Assembly: GCA_000969725.1 (NCBI GenBank)
Contig: JXSR01S002967.1
Length of the DNA: 41,087 bases
Source: Ophiothrix spiculata
Lineage: Eukaryota; Echinodermata; Ophiuroidea; Amphilepidida; Ophiotrichidae
Reading direction: 5' to 3' (one strand)
The notes beneath the pieces were generated by a model. The model ran no database searches. It was not told the origin of the DNA and saw only the letters and a program-made list of their open reading frames with translations. Below, piece by piece: positions 10,566 to 23,400 of the stretch. The position numbers and the translations under genes are program-made. The first letter of the stretch is position 1; every line of letters starts with the position of its first letter.

Positions 10566-11479
10566 CTTGAATCTGAGATCATCAAATGATTTATTTAGCT
10601 CGTCAATCTTCTCCACACCTTCTGGTAGAGTTGGAAGTCCTGAGGGTGCTTTGCGGCTTTGTCCGGGAGTCTTAGCTGATGATGTACTGTCAGGGAAGAT
10701 AACCTTGGTGCGTAGTGGCTCAGGAGGTGGAGTCATAGGCCATCCAGGTTTGTGTGGAGAATCAGCTTTTGGTTTTGTGGCAGGTGATCCTTGTACCTCT
10801 TCTGCTGGAGTTCTGGCAACAGGTGCTTCTTTGACAAAGAGTGGCTTATATAAAGGAACAGGTGACTCTTGCTTTGCAACAGGAGGCTGATCTTTCTTCA
10901 GTTTTTCAGGAGTCAATTCTTTCTTCACAAGCAAAGGTTTGGCAAATGTAGGTTTAAATGGCTCCTCAAGGTCTGGTCTATCAGGAACATCTTCTTCAGA
11001 TTTACTCTCATCTTTAATAGGTTTATCCTCCTTTTGTTCTCTTGGACTGAGACCTAAAGCTCTTGCTATTAATCCCAAGGCTGACAATCCAGCAGATGGG
11101 GATGGGGTCTCTTCTGATTCTTCTTTCACAAATGTGCCTTCTCTAGACAAGGCAGGGGAACCACTATCAGGAGTATAATAACCTGGAGTAGAAGGTTGGC
11201 TATCTGATGCATCCTCGAATATTTCTTGTGTAGGATCCTCATGGTCATCTGGACTGCTCTCTCCAGGAGAAACTAAAAACACTGGCAAGTCACGCATAGA
11301 GCTTGATGATCCTAGTTCTGATCTTGGCTTACTGCTTAAACTTGTTTTCCTAGAACCAAACCCTGAATCCATGGTTTCAGAAGGTCGCATAGATGAATAT
11401 GGAGGTGTCCAGGGTTTCTTTGGTGAAATATCATAAGATTCATCAGGTGTGCTTTCATCAGTGTTTGATTGATCAGACT
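10566..11479 (-). other. Pro/Ser/Lys-rich tail of the giant exon
   Basis: After the last unit come S/T/P/D-rich sequence (TDESTPDESYDISPKKPWTP), a GSRKTSLSSKPRSELGSSSS stretch, an acidic segment and a hydrophobic GLSALGLIARALGLSPRE helix. Three related L-[VF]-V-K-[KE] phrases follow (KPLLVKKELTPEKLKKDQ, YKPLFVKEAPVA). The end, SRKAPSGLPTLPEGVEKIDE, leads into the helical LNKSFDDLRFK that joins the next exon. The S-G-L-P in a basic context loosely resembles an EB-type S-x-[IL]-P motif; this is speculative. Confidence 0.6.
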
Positions 11480-14400
11480 GATCAAATAGAAGATCATCAC
11501 AAGGCAAAGCTATAGAGACATTTCCAGTGTCATTATCATGGATTCTCATGGGTCTATTTGGTGCATCTTCAACAATTCCAACAATTCCTGTCTTTATGTC
11601 TCCGGTATTTTGTGCTGGTTCTGCTACCATTGTTTGACCTGATAAAGGATCTTGCACATAAATTGGCTCCTTATCATGAACCCTTCTGATGCCAATTATA
11701 GGTGGGACCTTCTCTGATGGTTCAGACCTTTGGATGGTGTAGTCAGGTGCAAATCCACCTGATCCACCTCCTCCAGATGCAGCAAAGCTACTTGTAAATG
11801 GTACTCCGTCTTCATCAACATCTAAGTCTGTCAATGGTCTCAAAATATATGCAGGTCCTTTTTTGGTCAAAATCTGTTGTTTGGCTGGTGATTTCATTTC
11901 TTTAGGTTTACGAATTTCAAGTCCCTCTTTTTCAGACTTTTCACTATCATCATCTCTTGTAGTCACAGACTGATCTTCACATATGGTCTCTTCTGATGAT
12001 AGCGTCTTAACAGATTCATCTTCAGGTATGCTTTCTATAGATACAGGCTCATTGTCTTTGTCTTCAGAAGGTACATCATTTATCTTACTGTTGTCAACAT
12101 CATGAATCTTCAAAGTTTTCTTAGGAGTTTCCTCTAAAACACCAACAATGCCCTTCTTCAAGTCACTTGGTCTTTTGGCTGGTTCTGCCAGCAAAGATTG
12201 TCCAGAGACAGGGTCTTTGACTATGAATGGCTTATCAGTAGCTGGCATAATACCAACAGCTGGAGAAACAGCATCAGATGGATCAGCCTTCACAACAGAG
12301 TAATCAGATGGCAACTGACTAGGTGTTTCTTTACCATCTGATGGTTCTTTAAATTCTGCAATGTCTTCATCAGCAATTGGTGTCAAAGTATAGGCTGGTC
12401 CATCTTCAGTAACTATTTGACCTTTTGAAAGCTGGTGGTCATCTGGAAGTGAATCATACGCCTCTATTGGTTGTTTCTCCAAATATTCATCGTACTCATC
12501 CATGCTCTTTGGCAGCATTACATCATCAATCAGTTCATCATCATCAGCTTCACCATACCGTGGCGACACATCCAAAGCTTTGGTTTTAGAGTTGAGTTCT
12601 TGAATGTCTTCTTCAGTGTGGACATCAGGGTCTATTGGTGCTTTCTCCAGAAAAACATCATACTGATCATTGCTCTTAGCAAGGAGAACATCATCAGTCA
12701 CTTCCTCACCACCAGCTTCACCATAGCGTGGGGACACATCCAAAGCTTTGGTTTGAGAGTCAGGTTCTTGAGTGTCTGCTTCAGAACTTACAGTAACTGG
12801 GTGCACATCCGGGTCTATTGGTGGTTTTTCCAGATATACATCATACTCATCCATGCTCTTAGCCAGGAGAACATCATAAACTACTGGTTGATCATCCCCA
12901 TCACCATATTTTGGAGAGACATCAAGAGCTTCAGTATTTGAGATAGGTTGCAATACTTCATTCTGTTCAGTTTGTGGCATATGAGAATCATCAACTGTAT
13001 CATAATCATCAGGTTTCACATGAAGTGGTTTATCTATTTCTTTGCTTGGCTGGTCTTTCAAAGAGGAGTCTTCTTTTCGTATTTGTGTTTCATATGGGAT
13101 AGGCTGTTTGCTCTTATTTTCATCCAAACACGGTTCATCAACTTCTTCTTTTGATTGCAAATCTTGTAATTTGTGAATCCATGGTGATTCTACAGGAGTT
13201 ATTTCAGTTTTTGTGACAATTTCTGTCACTATTTCAGGGAAGTCCATTTCACTTTCTGGTGGAATATTATCAGATGGATATGCTACCGTAACCTTTCCTG
13301 TTTGATTGTCATGAATTGTAATGGGTTTACTGTCATGTGGTTTCATAATGCCCACCATTGGTTTACGCAGATCACTTGGCTTCACAGCAGGTTCTGCAAT
13401 CATCATGTCATCCTTATCTGCATCATGAACCAGGAAAGGCTTCTCTGGACTTGGCTGAACTCCTACAGCATGCGGTACAGAGCTTGATGGGACTTCTCTC
13501 ATAACTGTGTACTTTGGACCAAACTGATCTGAGCTGTTTGAATCCTCATCACTGTCCTGTGGTTTTGACAACTTCTCGACTGCAGCATGGGAGATAGGTC
13601 TCATCACATAAGCAGGACCATCATCAGTTATTATCTGACCTAAAGAACGAGGACTTCTTGGAAAACTATCCTCTTCATCTGATACCACCAAATCATCCGA
13701 TTCACTTTCTGATTCTTCCAAAGTCTCAGTTAGAACAGCAATAGATACTTGTCCAGTTGTATTGTCATGTATTTTCATCTCTTTATTAGGGGAAGTGTCA
13801 TCTAGTATACCAACAATTCCTCTAGTAAGATCTCCGGCATTTTGTGCCGGTTCAGCAGCAAGGAATTGACCAGTGCTTGGATCTTGTACAATAAATGGCC
13901 TACATTCAGGAATTTGTGTAATGCCAGTTACAGGCGGTAGATTTTCAGTTGGCAAATTGCACAAAACAGTGAACTCTGGTTCAGATGTTTCACTAATGAT
14001 ATCACCCACCATATCTTCTGCAACAGGGGTTAGCACAAATGCAGGTCCTTTGTTGGTCATTATTTGGTTGATTTGGCCATCTTTGTCAATCACTACCTCA
14101 GGTGTGGCAGTTAACACTTCAGTGTCTCCTGTCTTATCATACCTCTTTCTTTGAGGTATATCAGATGGTGACTCCATAGCTTTGTTTGGTTTTGATGTCT
14201 CTAGATCATCTAGTTTGTTCTTCCATTGGTTTTCAAGTGGTTGCACAGCAGATGCCACAACATCTTCAGATACCACATTTTTATTGTCTGCTTGGTCATC
14301 AGGTTTAGGATAGTAACTATCCTCTGTAGTCTTCTGTTCAATTGAAGTCGGTTTATGGTTGTCATGGACATTTGGCATCTCACTTGGAAGTGCTACATAC

Positions 14401-17400
14401 ACTTTACCTGTGTTTGTATCATGGATCTTCAAGGGTCTTTCCGGAGATTCCTCAATGACTCCAACCAATCCATCAACAATATCTACTGGCGAGGAAGCAA
14501 CATCAGCAAGCAAAATTTGCTCTGTGTTTGGATCTTGTACAATGAATGGTTTAGACCCTGGTACTTCTTGTATACCTAAAACAGATGGCAATTCTTCAGA
14601 TTGGACCTCTGCAGATATTGAATATGGTTCATCTAGCCCATCATTGGCAGCTGCAATATCTGCTAGTTCAGATTCTGATATAGGTCTAAGTGTATATGCA
14701 GGGCCAACTTCTGTCATGACTTGATCCTTCATAGGTTGTTCCATATCAAAATCTCCAAATGAGTCTTCTTCTGGCTGTATCTCATTTGAAGGTTCAGGTA
14801 GTTCTAGGTCATGTTCTGCAGAACCAATACTTTCAGGGTATTCTTGTAAATCGCTAATGTCGTCAACTTCTTCTGATCTTGTTGGTATGGCTAATGAAAC
14901 CTTGCCAGTGTTATTGTCATAAATCTTCAATGGTTTGTCTTTAGTGTCTCCCATAATACCAACTACTCCATCATTCAAATCATTTCCTTCAGAGGCAGGA
15001 TGGGCGATCATCTTCTGATTTGAAGCAGGATTGTTCACAACAAATGGTCTAGCATCTGTTGTAGGTATAGTGCTCGTTATTGGTGGTATACTGTCTGGAA
15101 TGGTTTCTGATAATATGGTATACTCTGGGCCGATACCACCTGCTTTATCGGCATCTTTTGCGATCAAGTTCAATTCAGATTCTGTAACAGGTGATAACAC
15201 AAAAGCAGGACCACCTGCTGTTACAATCTGGTTGACAGGTACAGTTTCTTCTTTACCAAGAGCACCGACTTCATCAATATCCATGGCAACATTGTCTTCA
15301 TCTTGTGGTTTTGTGCATACTTTGGTGGAGTCTTTTACATCATCTGAGGGATAGGCTTTGGCACATTTATCAACATTAGGATAACACACAGTTGCAGGTT
15401 TGGTTCTGTCATCATCAATAATGGCTATTGGTTTTTCTGTCATATCTTCAGGATGACTACAAGGCACGGCAATCATGTCATAACCAGTTTTGGGATCAGT
15501 AATTTTGACAGGTTTAGTATCATCAGGATACTTTCTTGCACCAATTACTTTTGGTTTCTCATCTGCCACTTCACCAGGAGATATTACATAACCTGGTGCA
15601 CTTCCATCTCCTTGACTGCCAAGAGTTTCATCATCATCTGGTTTCATTGTTGAATCATCCAAAGGAACAAGAACATATGCTGGCCCTTGATCTGTAAGAA
15701 GTTGCATTGGCTGTGTTTCATCTGGTGATTCAGGGGATAGTTTAACCTCATCAGTTGACACTTGAGCTGGGCTGACAACTTCATTACTTGGTTTCTTGAT
15801 GTTATTCTCTTGCTCATGAGGTTCAAGTGGTGTTGATGACACAAGATGTTCAAATGATGGTTCTGTTATGTCAAATTTGTTAACATCTTCTAATTCTGAC
15901 TCTGATTCTGATGATGAAGATACTGAAGAGGTCCTGATAAGACTAATAGGTTCTTCAGAGTCATTCATGACATCACCTTCAGGTTGTTGATCATCATCAG
16001 GTTTTGATTCTTCCCATCCTCTACCATCTTCATAGGCATCTCTTGTCTGAACTGGTAACTGATCAGGACCAACATGAGCTTCGGGATTTCTTGGTTCTTT
16101 ATCTTCAAGGTAAACATCATATTCATCCATGCTCTTTGCCAGCAAAACATCATAACTATCTCCATCATCTTCACCATACTTTGGTGAAACATCAAGAGCT
16201 TCTGTGTTCGAATCTGGTGGTAGTATGCCCTTTTGAGATGGGATACAAGGATCAACTTTATCCTCAGATGATGCTAATGATTCCATACTCTGTGGTGACC
16301 TGTCAGTAAGTTTATCTCCTACATCATCTGGCATTGACGGATAAGCTTTAACATATTTGTCAGCATCTGGATAATACACAGTAGCAGGTCTGCTTCTGTC
16401 ATCATCTATGATGGCTATTGGTTTGTCTGTCATATCTTCAGGATTACAACATGGCACAGCAAGCATTTCATCACCAGTTTTTGGGTCAGTAATCCTCACA
16501 GTACTTTCATCGTCTGGTTTTATGGTAGATTCATCCAAAGGAACAAGATTATATGCTGGTCCTTGTTCTGTAAGAATTTGCATTGGCTTTGTGTCGTCTG
16601 ATGGTTCCACAGAGGGTTTGGCCTCCTCAGCTGACACTGGAAAGGGTTCTGTGACATCAGGATAATACACAGTTGAAGGTCTGCTTCTCTCATCATCAAT
16701 GATGGCTATTGGTTTGTCTGTCATATCTTCAGGATTATTGCAAGGTACAGCAATCATTTGATCCTGACAGGTTTTGTATTATCAGGGAACTTTCTTGCAC
16801 CTGTTACTTTCGGTTTCTCATCTGTCACTACTGTTGGAGAAATCACATAATCTGGTGCACTGCCATCTTCTAGACTCGCAACAATATCATCATCTGGTGT
16901 TTTTGTTGATTCATCCAAAGGAACAAGATTATATGCTGGTCCTTGATCTGTAAGAATTTGCATTGGCTCTGTGTCATCTGATGGTTCCATAGCGGGTTTG
17001 TTCTCCTCAGTTGACACTGGAAATGGTTCTGCTACATCAGGATAATATACAGTAGCAGGTCTGCTTCTGTCATCATCAATGATGGCTACTGGTTTGTCTG
17101 TCATATCTTTAGGATTACAACATGGCATAGCAAGCATTTCATCACCAGTTTTGGGATCAATAATCTTGACAGGTTTTGTGTTTTCAGGGAACTTCCTTGC
17201 ACCTGTTACTTTTGGTTTATCATCTGTCACTTCAGATGGAGAAGTCAGGAGTGCACTGCCATCTTCTAGACTTCCAGTGGTTTCATCATCTGGTTTTATG
17301 GTAGATTCATCCAAAGGAACAAGATTATATGCTGGTCCTTGATCTGTAAGAAGTTGCATTGGCTGTGTGTCGTCTGATGGTTCCACAGAGGGTTTGTTCT

Positions 17401-20400
17401 CCTCAGTTGACACTGGAACGGGTTCTGTTACATCAGGATAATATACAGTTGCAGGTTTGGTTCTGTCATCATTAATGATGGCTACTGGTTTGTTCATCAT
17501 ATCTTCAGGATTACTACAAGGCGCAGCAATCATGTCATCACCTGTTTTGGGATCAGTAATCCTGACAGGTTTAATATCATCAGGATACTTCCTTACACCA
17601 GTTACTTTTGGTTTCTCATTTATCACTTCACAAGGAGATATTACAGAACTTGGTGCACTGCCATCTCCATAACGTCCAAGAGTGTCATCATCTGGTTTTA
17701 TGGTAGATTCATCCAAAGGAACAAGATTATATGCTGGTCCTTGATCTGTAAGAATTTGCATCGGCTGTGTGCCATCTGATGATTCCTCAGAGGGTTTGTC
17801 CTCCTCAGTTGACACTGGAATGGGTTCTACTACATCAGGATAATACACAGTAGCAGGTCTGCTTCTGTCATCATCTATGATGGCTATTGGTTTGTCTGTG
17901 ATATCTTCAGGATTACAACAAGGCACAGCAAGCATTTCTTCACCAGTATGGGGATCAATAATCCTCACAGGTTTAGTATTATCTGGATACTTCCTTACAC
18001 CAGTTACCTTTGGTTTCTCATCTGTCACTTCACCAGGAGAAATTACATAACCTGGAACACTGCCATCTCCTTGACTTCCAAGAGTGTCATCATCTGGTTT
18101 TATTGTAGATTCATCCAAAGGAACAAGATTATATGCTGGTCCTTGATTTGTAAGAATTTGCATTTGCTGTGTGTCATCTGATGGTTCTACAGAGGGTTCT
18201 TCTTCCTCAGTTGACACTGGAACTGGTTCTACTACATCAGGATAATACACAGTTGCAGGTCTGCTTCTCTCATCATCAATGATGGCTATTGGTTTGTCTG
18301 TCNNNNNNNNNNNNNNNNNNNNNNNNNNNNNNNNNNNNNNNNNNNNNNNNNNNNNNNNNNNNNNNNNNNNNNNNNNNNNNNNNNNNNNNNNNNNNNNNNN
18401 NNNNNNNNNNNNNNNNNNNNNNNNNNNNNNNNNNNNNNNNNNNNNNNNNNNNNNNNNNNNNNNNNNNNNNNNNNNNNNNNNNNNNNNNNNNNNNNNNNNN
18501 NNNNNNNNNNNNNNNNNNNNNNNNNNNNNNNNNNNNNNNNNNNNNNNNNNNNNNNNNNNNNNNNNNNNNNNNNNNNNNNNNNNNNNNNNNNNNNNNNNNN
18601 NNNNNNNNNNNNNNNNNNNNNNNNNNNNNNNNNNNNNNNNNNNNNNNNNNNNNNNNNNNNNNNNNNNNNNNNNNNNNNNNNNNNNNNNNNNNNNNNNNNN
18701 NNNNNNNNNNNNNNNNNNNNNNNNNNNNNNNNNNNNNNNNNNNNNNNNNNNNNNNNNNNNNNNNNNNNNNNNNNNNNNNNNNNNNNNNNNNNNNNNNNNN
18801 NNNNNNNNNNNNNNNNNNNNNNNNNNNNNNNNNNNNNNNNNNNNNNNNNNNNNNNNNNNNNNNNNNNNNNNNNNNNNNNNNNNNNNNNNNNNNNNNNNNN
18901 NNNNNNNNNNNNNNNNNNNNNNNNNNNNNNNNNNNNNNNNNCACTTCTGTTGGAGAAATCACATAATCTGGTGCACTGCCATCTTCTAGACTCGCAACAA
19001 TATCATCATCTGGTGTTTTTGTTGATTCATCCAAAGATACAAGATTATATGCTGGTCCTTGATCTGTAAGAATTTGCATTGGCTGTGTGTCAGCTGATGG
19101 TTCCACAGAGGGTTTATCCTTCTTAGTTGACACTGGAACTGGTTCTGCTACATCAGGATAATACACAGTTGCAGGTCTGCTTCTGTCATCATCTATGATG
19201 ACTATTGGTTTGTCTGTCATATCTTCAGGATTACAACATGGCACAGCAAGCATTTCATCATCAGTTTGGGGATCAATAATCATCACAGGTTTAGTATTAT
19301 CTGGATACTTCCTGACACCAGTTACTATTGGTTTCTCATCGGTCACTTCACCAGGAGAAATCACATAACCTGGTGCACTGCCATCTTCTAGACTTGCAGC
19401 AATTTCACCGTCTGGTTTTATTGTAGATTCATCCAAAGGAACAAGATTATATGCTGGTCCTTGATCTGTAAGAATTTGCATTGGCTGTGTGTCATCTGAT
19501 GGTTCCACAGAGGGTTTGTCCTTCTTAGTTGACACTGGAATTGGTTCTGCTACATCAGGATAATACACAGTAGCAGGTCTGCTTCTGTCATCATCAATGA
19601 TGGCTATTGGTTTGTCTGTGATATCTTCAGGATTATTGCAAGGCACAGCAATCATATCACTGCCAGTTTTAGGATCAGTAATCCTGACAGGTTTAGCTTT
19701 ATCAGGATACTTCCTTGCACCAGTTACTTTTGGTTTCTCACCAGTCACTTCAGCTGGAGAAATCTCATAACCTGGAACACTGTCATTTCCTTGACTTCCA
19801 GCATTTTCATCGTCTGGGTTTATGGTAGATTCATCCAAAGGAACAAGATTATATGCTGGTCCTTGTTCTGTAAGAATTTGCATTGGCTGTGTGTCATCTG
19901 ATGGTTCCACAGAGGGTTTGTCCTCTCCAGTTGACACTTGAACGGGTTCTGTGACATCAGGATAATACACAGTTGAAGGTCTGCTTCTGTCATCATCTAT
20001 GATAGCTATTGGGTTGTCTATCATATCTCCAGGATTACAACAAGGCACAGCAAGCATTTCACTGCCAGTTTTGGGGTCAGTAATCCTGACAGGTTTTGTG
20101 TTATCAGGGAACTTTCTTGCACCTGTTACTTTTGGTTTCTCATCTGTCACTTCACCAGGAGATATCTCATAACCTGGAGCACTGCCATCTCCTTGACTTC
20201 CAAGAGTGTCATCATCTGGTTTTATGGTAGATTCATCCAAAGGAACAAGATTATATGCTGGTCCTTGATCTGTAAGAATTTGCATCGGCTGTGTTCCACA
20301 GAGGGTTTGTCCTCCTCAGTTGACACCGGAACTGGTTCTGCTACATCAGGATAATACACAGTAGCAGGTCTGCTTCTGTCATCATCTATGATAGCTATTG

Positions 20401-23400
20401 GGTTGTCTATCATATCTCCAGGATTACAACAAGGCACAGCAAGCATTTCATCACCAGTATGGGGATCAATAATCCTCACAGGTTTAGTATTATCTGGATA
20501 CTTCCTTACACCAGTTACCTTTGGTTTCTCATCTGTCACTTCACCAGGAGATATCTCATAACCTGGAGCACTGCCATCTCCTTGACTTCCAAGAGTGTCA
20601 TCATCTGGTTTTATGGTAGATTCATCCAAAGGAACAAGATTATATGCTGGTCCTTGATCTGTAAGAATTTGCATCGGCTGTGTGCCATCTGATGATTCCT
20701 CAGAGGGTTTGTCCTCCTCAGTTGACACCGGAACTGGTTCTGCTACATCAGGATAATACACAGTAGCAGGTCTGCTTCTCTCATCATCAATGATGGCTAT
20801 TGGTTTGTCTGTGATATCTTCAGGATTACAACAAGGCACAGCAAGCATTTCACTGCCAGTTTTGGGGTCAGTAATCCTGACAGGTTTTGAATTATCTGGA
20901 TACTTCCTTACACCAGTTACCTTTGGTTTCTCATCTGTCACTTCACCAGGAGAAATTACATAACCTGGAACACTGCCATCTCCTTGACCCATAGTAGTTT
21001 CATCGTTTGGTTTCATTGTAGATTCATCCAAAGGAAGAAGATAATATGCTGGTCCTTGATCAGTAAGAATTTGCATTGGCTGTGTGTCATCTGCTGAGTC
21101 CACAGAGGGTTCGTCCTCCTCAGTTGACACTGGAATTGGTTCTATGACATCAGGATAATACACAGTAGCAGGTCTGCTTCTATCATCATCTATGATAGCG
21201 ATTGGTTTGTCTGTGATATCTTCAGGATTATTGCAAGGTACAGCAAGCATTTCACTGCCAGTTTTGGGATCAGTAATCCTGACAGTTTTTTTGTTATCAG
21301 GGAACGTCCTTGCACCTGTTACTTTTGGTTTCTCATCTGTAACTTCAGATGGAGAAGTCACATAACCAGGTACAATGCCATCTTCTAGACTCGAAACAAT
21401 TTCATCATCTGGTGTTTTTGTTGATTCATCAAAAGGAACAAGATTATATGCTGGTCCTTGATCTGTAAGAATTTGCATTGGTTTTGTGTCATCTGATGAT
21501 TCCACAGAGGGTTCATCCTCCACAGTTGACACTGGAACTGGTTCTACTACATCAGGATAATACACAATTGCAGGTTTGCTTCTGTCATCATCTATGATGG
21601 CTATTGGTTTGTCTGTCATATCTTCATGATTACTACAGGGCACAGCAATCATTTCACTGCCAGTTTTGGGGTCAGTAATCCTGACAGGTTTTGAATTATC
21701 AGGAAACTTTCTTGCACCTGTTACATTTGGTTTCTCATCTGTCACTTCAGATGGAGAAGTCAGGAGTGCACTGCCATCTTCTAGACTTGCAGCAATTTCA
21801 TCATCTGGTGTTTTTGTTGATTCATCCAAAGGAACAAGATTATATGCTGGTCCTTGATCTGTAAGAATTTGCATTGGTTTTGTGTCATCTGATGATTCCA
21901 CAAAGGGTTCATCATCCACAGTTGACACTGGAACTGGTTCTACTACATCAGGATAATACACAATTGCAGGTTTGTTTCTGTCATCATCTATGATGGCTAT
22001 TGGTTTATCTGTCATATCTTCATGATTACTGCAGGGCACAGCAATCATTTCACTGCCAGTTTTGGGGTCAGTAATCCTGACAGGTTTTGTGTTATCAGGA
22101 AACTTTCTTGCACCTGTTACATTTGGTTTCTCATCTGTCACTTCAGATGGAGAAGTCAGGATTGCACTGACATCTTCTAGACTTGCAGCAATTTCATCAT
22201 CTGGTGTTTTTGTTGATTCGTCCAAAGGAACAAGATTATATGCTGGTCCTTGATCTGTAAGAATTTGCATTGGTTTTGTGTCATCTGATGGTTCCTCAGA
22301 GGGTTTGTCCTCCTCAGTTGACACTGAAACTGGTTCTACTACATCTGGATAATATACAGTAGCAGGTATGCTTCTGTCATCATCTATGATAGCTATTGGT
22401 TTGTCTGTGATATCTTCAGGATTATTGCAAGGTACAGCAATCATTTCATTGTCAGTTTTGGGGTCAGTAATCCTGACAGGTTTTGTGTTTTCAGGATACT
22501 TCCTTACACCAGTTACTTTTGGTTTCTCATCTGTCACTTCACCAGGAGAAATCATATAACCTGGAGCACTGCCATCTCCTTGACTTCCATTAGTTTCATC
22601 ATCTGGTTTTATGGTACATTCATCCAAAGGAACAAGATTATATGCTGGTCCTTGATCTGTAAGAATTTGCATTGGATGTGTGTCATCTGATGATTCCACA
22701 GAGGGTTTGTCCTCTTCAGTTGACATTGGAACGGGTTTTACAACATCAGGATAATACACAGTAGCAGGTCTGCTTCTGTCATCATCAATGATAGCTATTG
22801 GTTTGTCTGTCATATCTTCAGGATTAATACAGGGCACAGCAATCATTTCACTGCCAGTTTTGGGATCAATAATCTTGACAGGTTTTGAATCATCTGGGTA
22901 CTTCCTTACACCAGTTACTTCCAGCTTCTCATCTGTCACTGCGCCAGGAGAAATCACATGACCTGGAACACTGCCATCTCTGTGACTTCCAGTAGTTTCA
23001 TCTTCAGGTTTTATAGTACATTCATCAAAAGGAACAAGATTATATGCTGGTCCTTGGTTTGTAAGAATTTGTATTGGCTTTGTGTCATCTGATGATTCCA
23101 CAGAGGGTTCGTCCTCCTCAGTTGACACTGGAATTGGTTCTACTACACCAGGATAATACACAGTAGCAGGCCTGCTTCTGTCATCATCAATGATGGCTAT
23201 TGGTTTGTCTGTCATATCTTCAATATTACTACAAGGCACAGCAATCATGTCATCACCAGTTTTGGGGTCAGTAATCCTGACAGGTTTTGTGTTATCAGGG
23301 AACGTCCTTACACCAGTCACTTTAGGTTTCTCATTTGTGATTTCACCAGGAGACATTGCATAACCAGGTGTAATACCATCTTCTTGACTACCACTCATCT

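Noticed and set aside
10567..16665. Many plus-strand open frames opposite the giant exon (for example 12471-12941, 14359-14724, 15031-15354)
   Set aside because: They are antisense shadows of a repetitive coding sequence on the minus strand. They recur with the repeat period and have no independent start context or domain.
18276..20285. Open frame running through the 639-N gap and ending DRQTNSHH
   Set aside because: The reading through N is meaningless, and the residues after the gap are in the wrong frame for the array unit there.
16745..20300. Real short introns at the two frame breaks
   Set aside because: The losses are 22 and 13 nt relative to neighbours, with sequence missing rather than inserted, and no splice signals.
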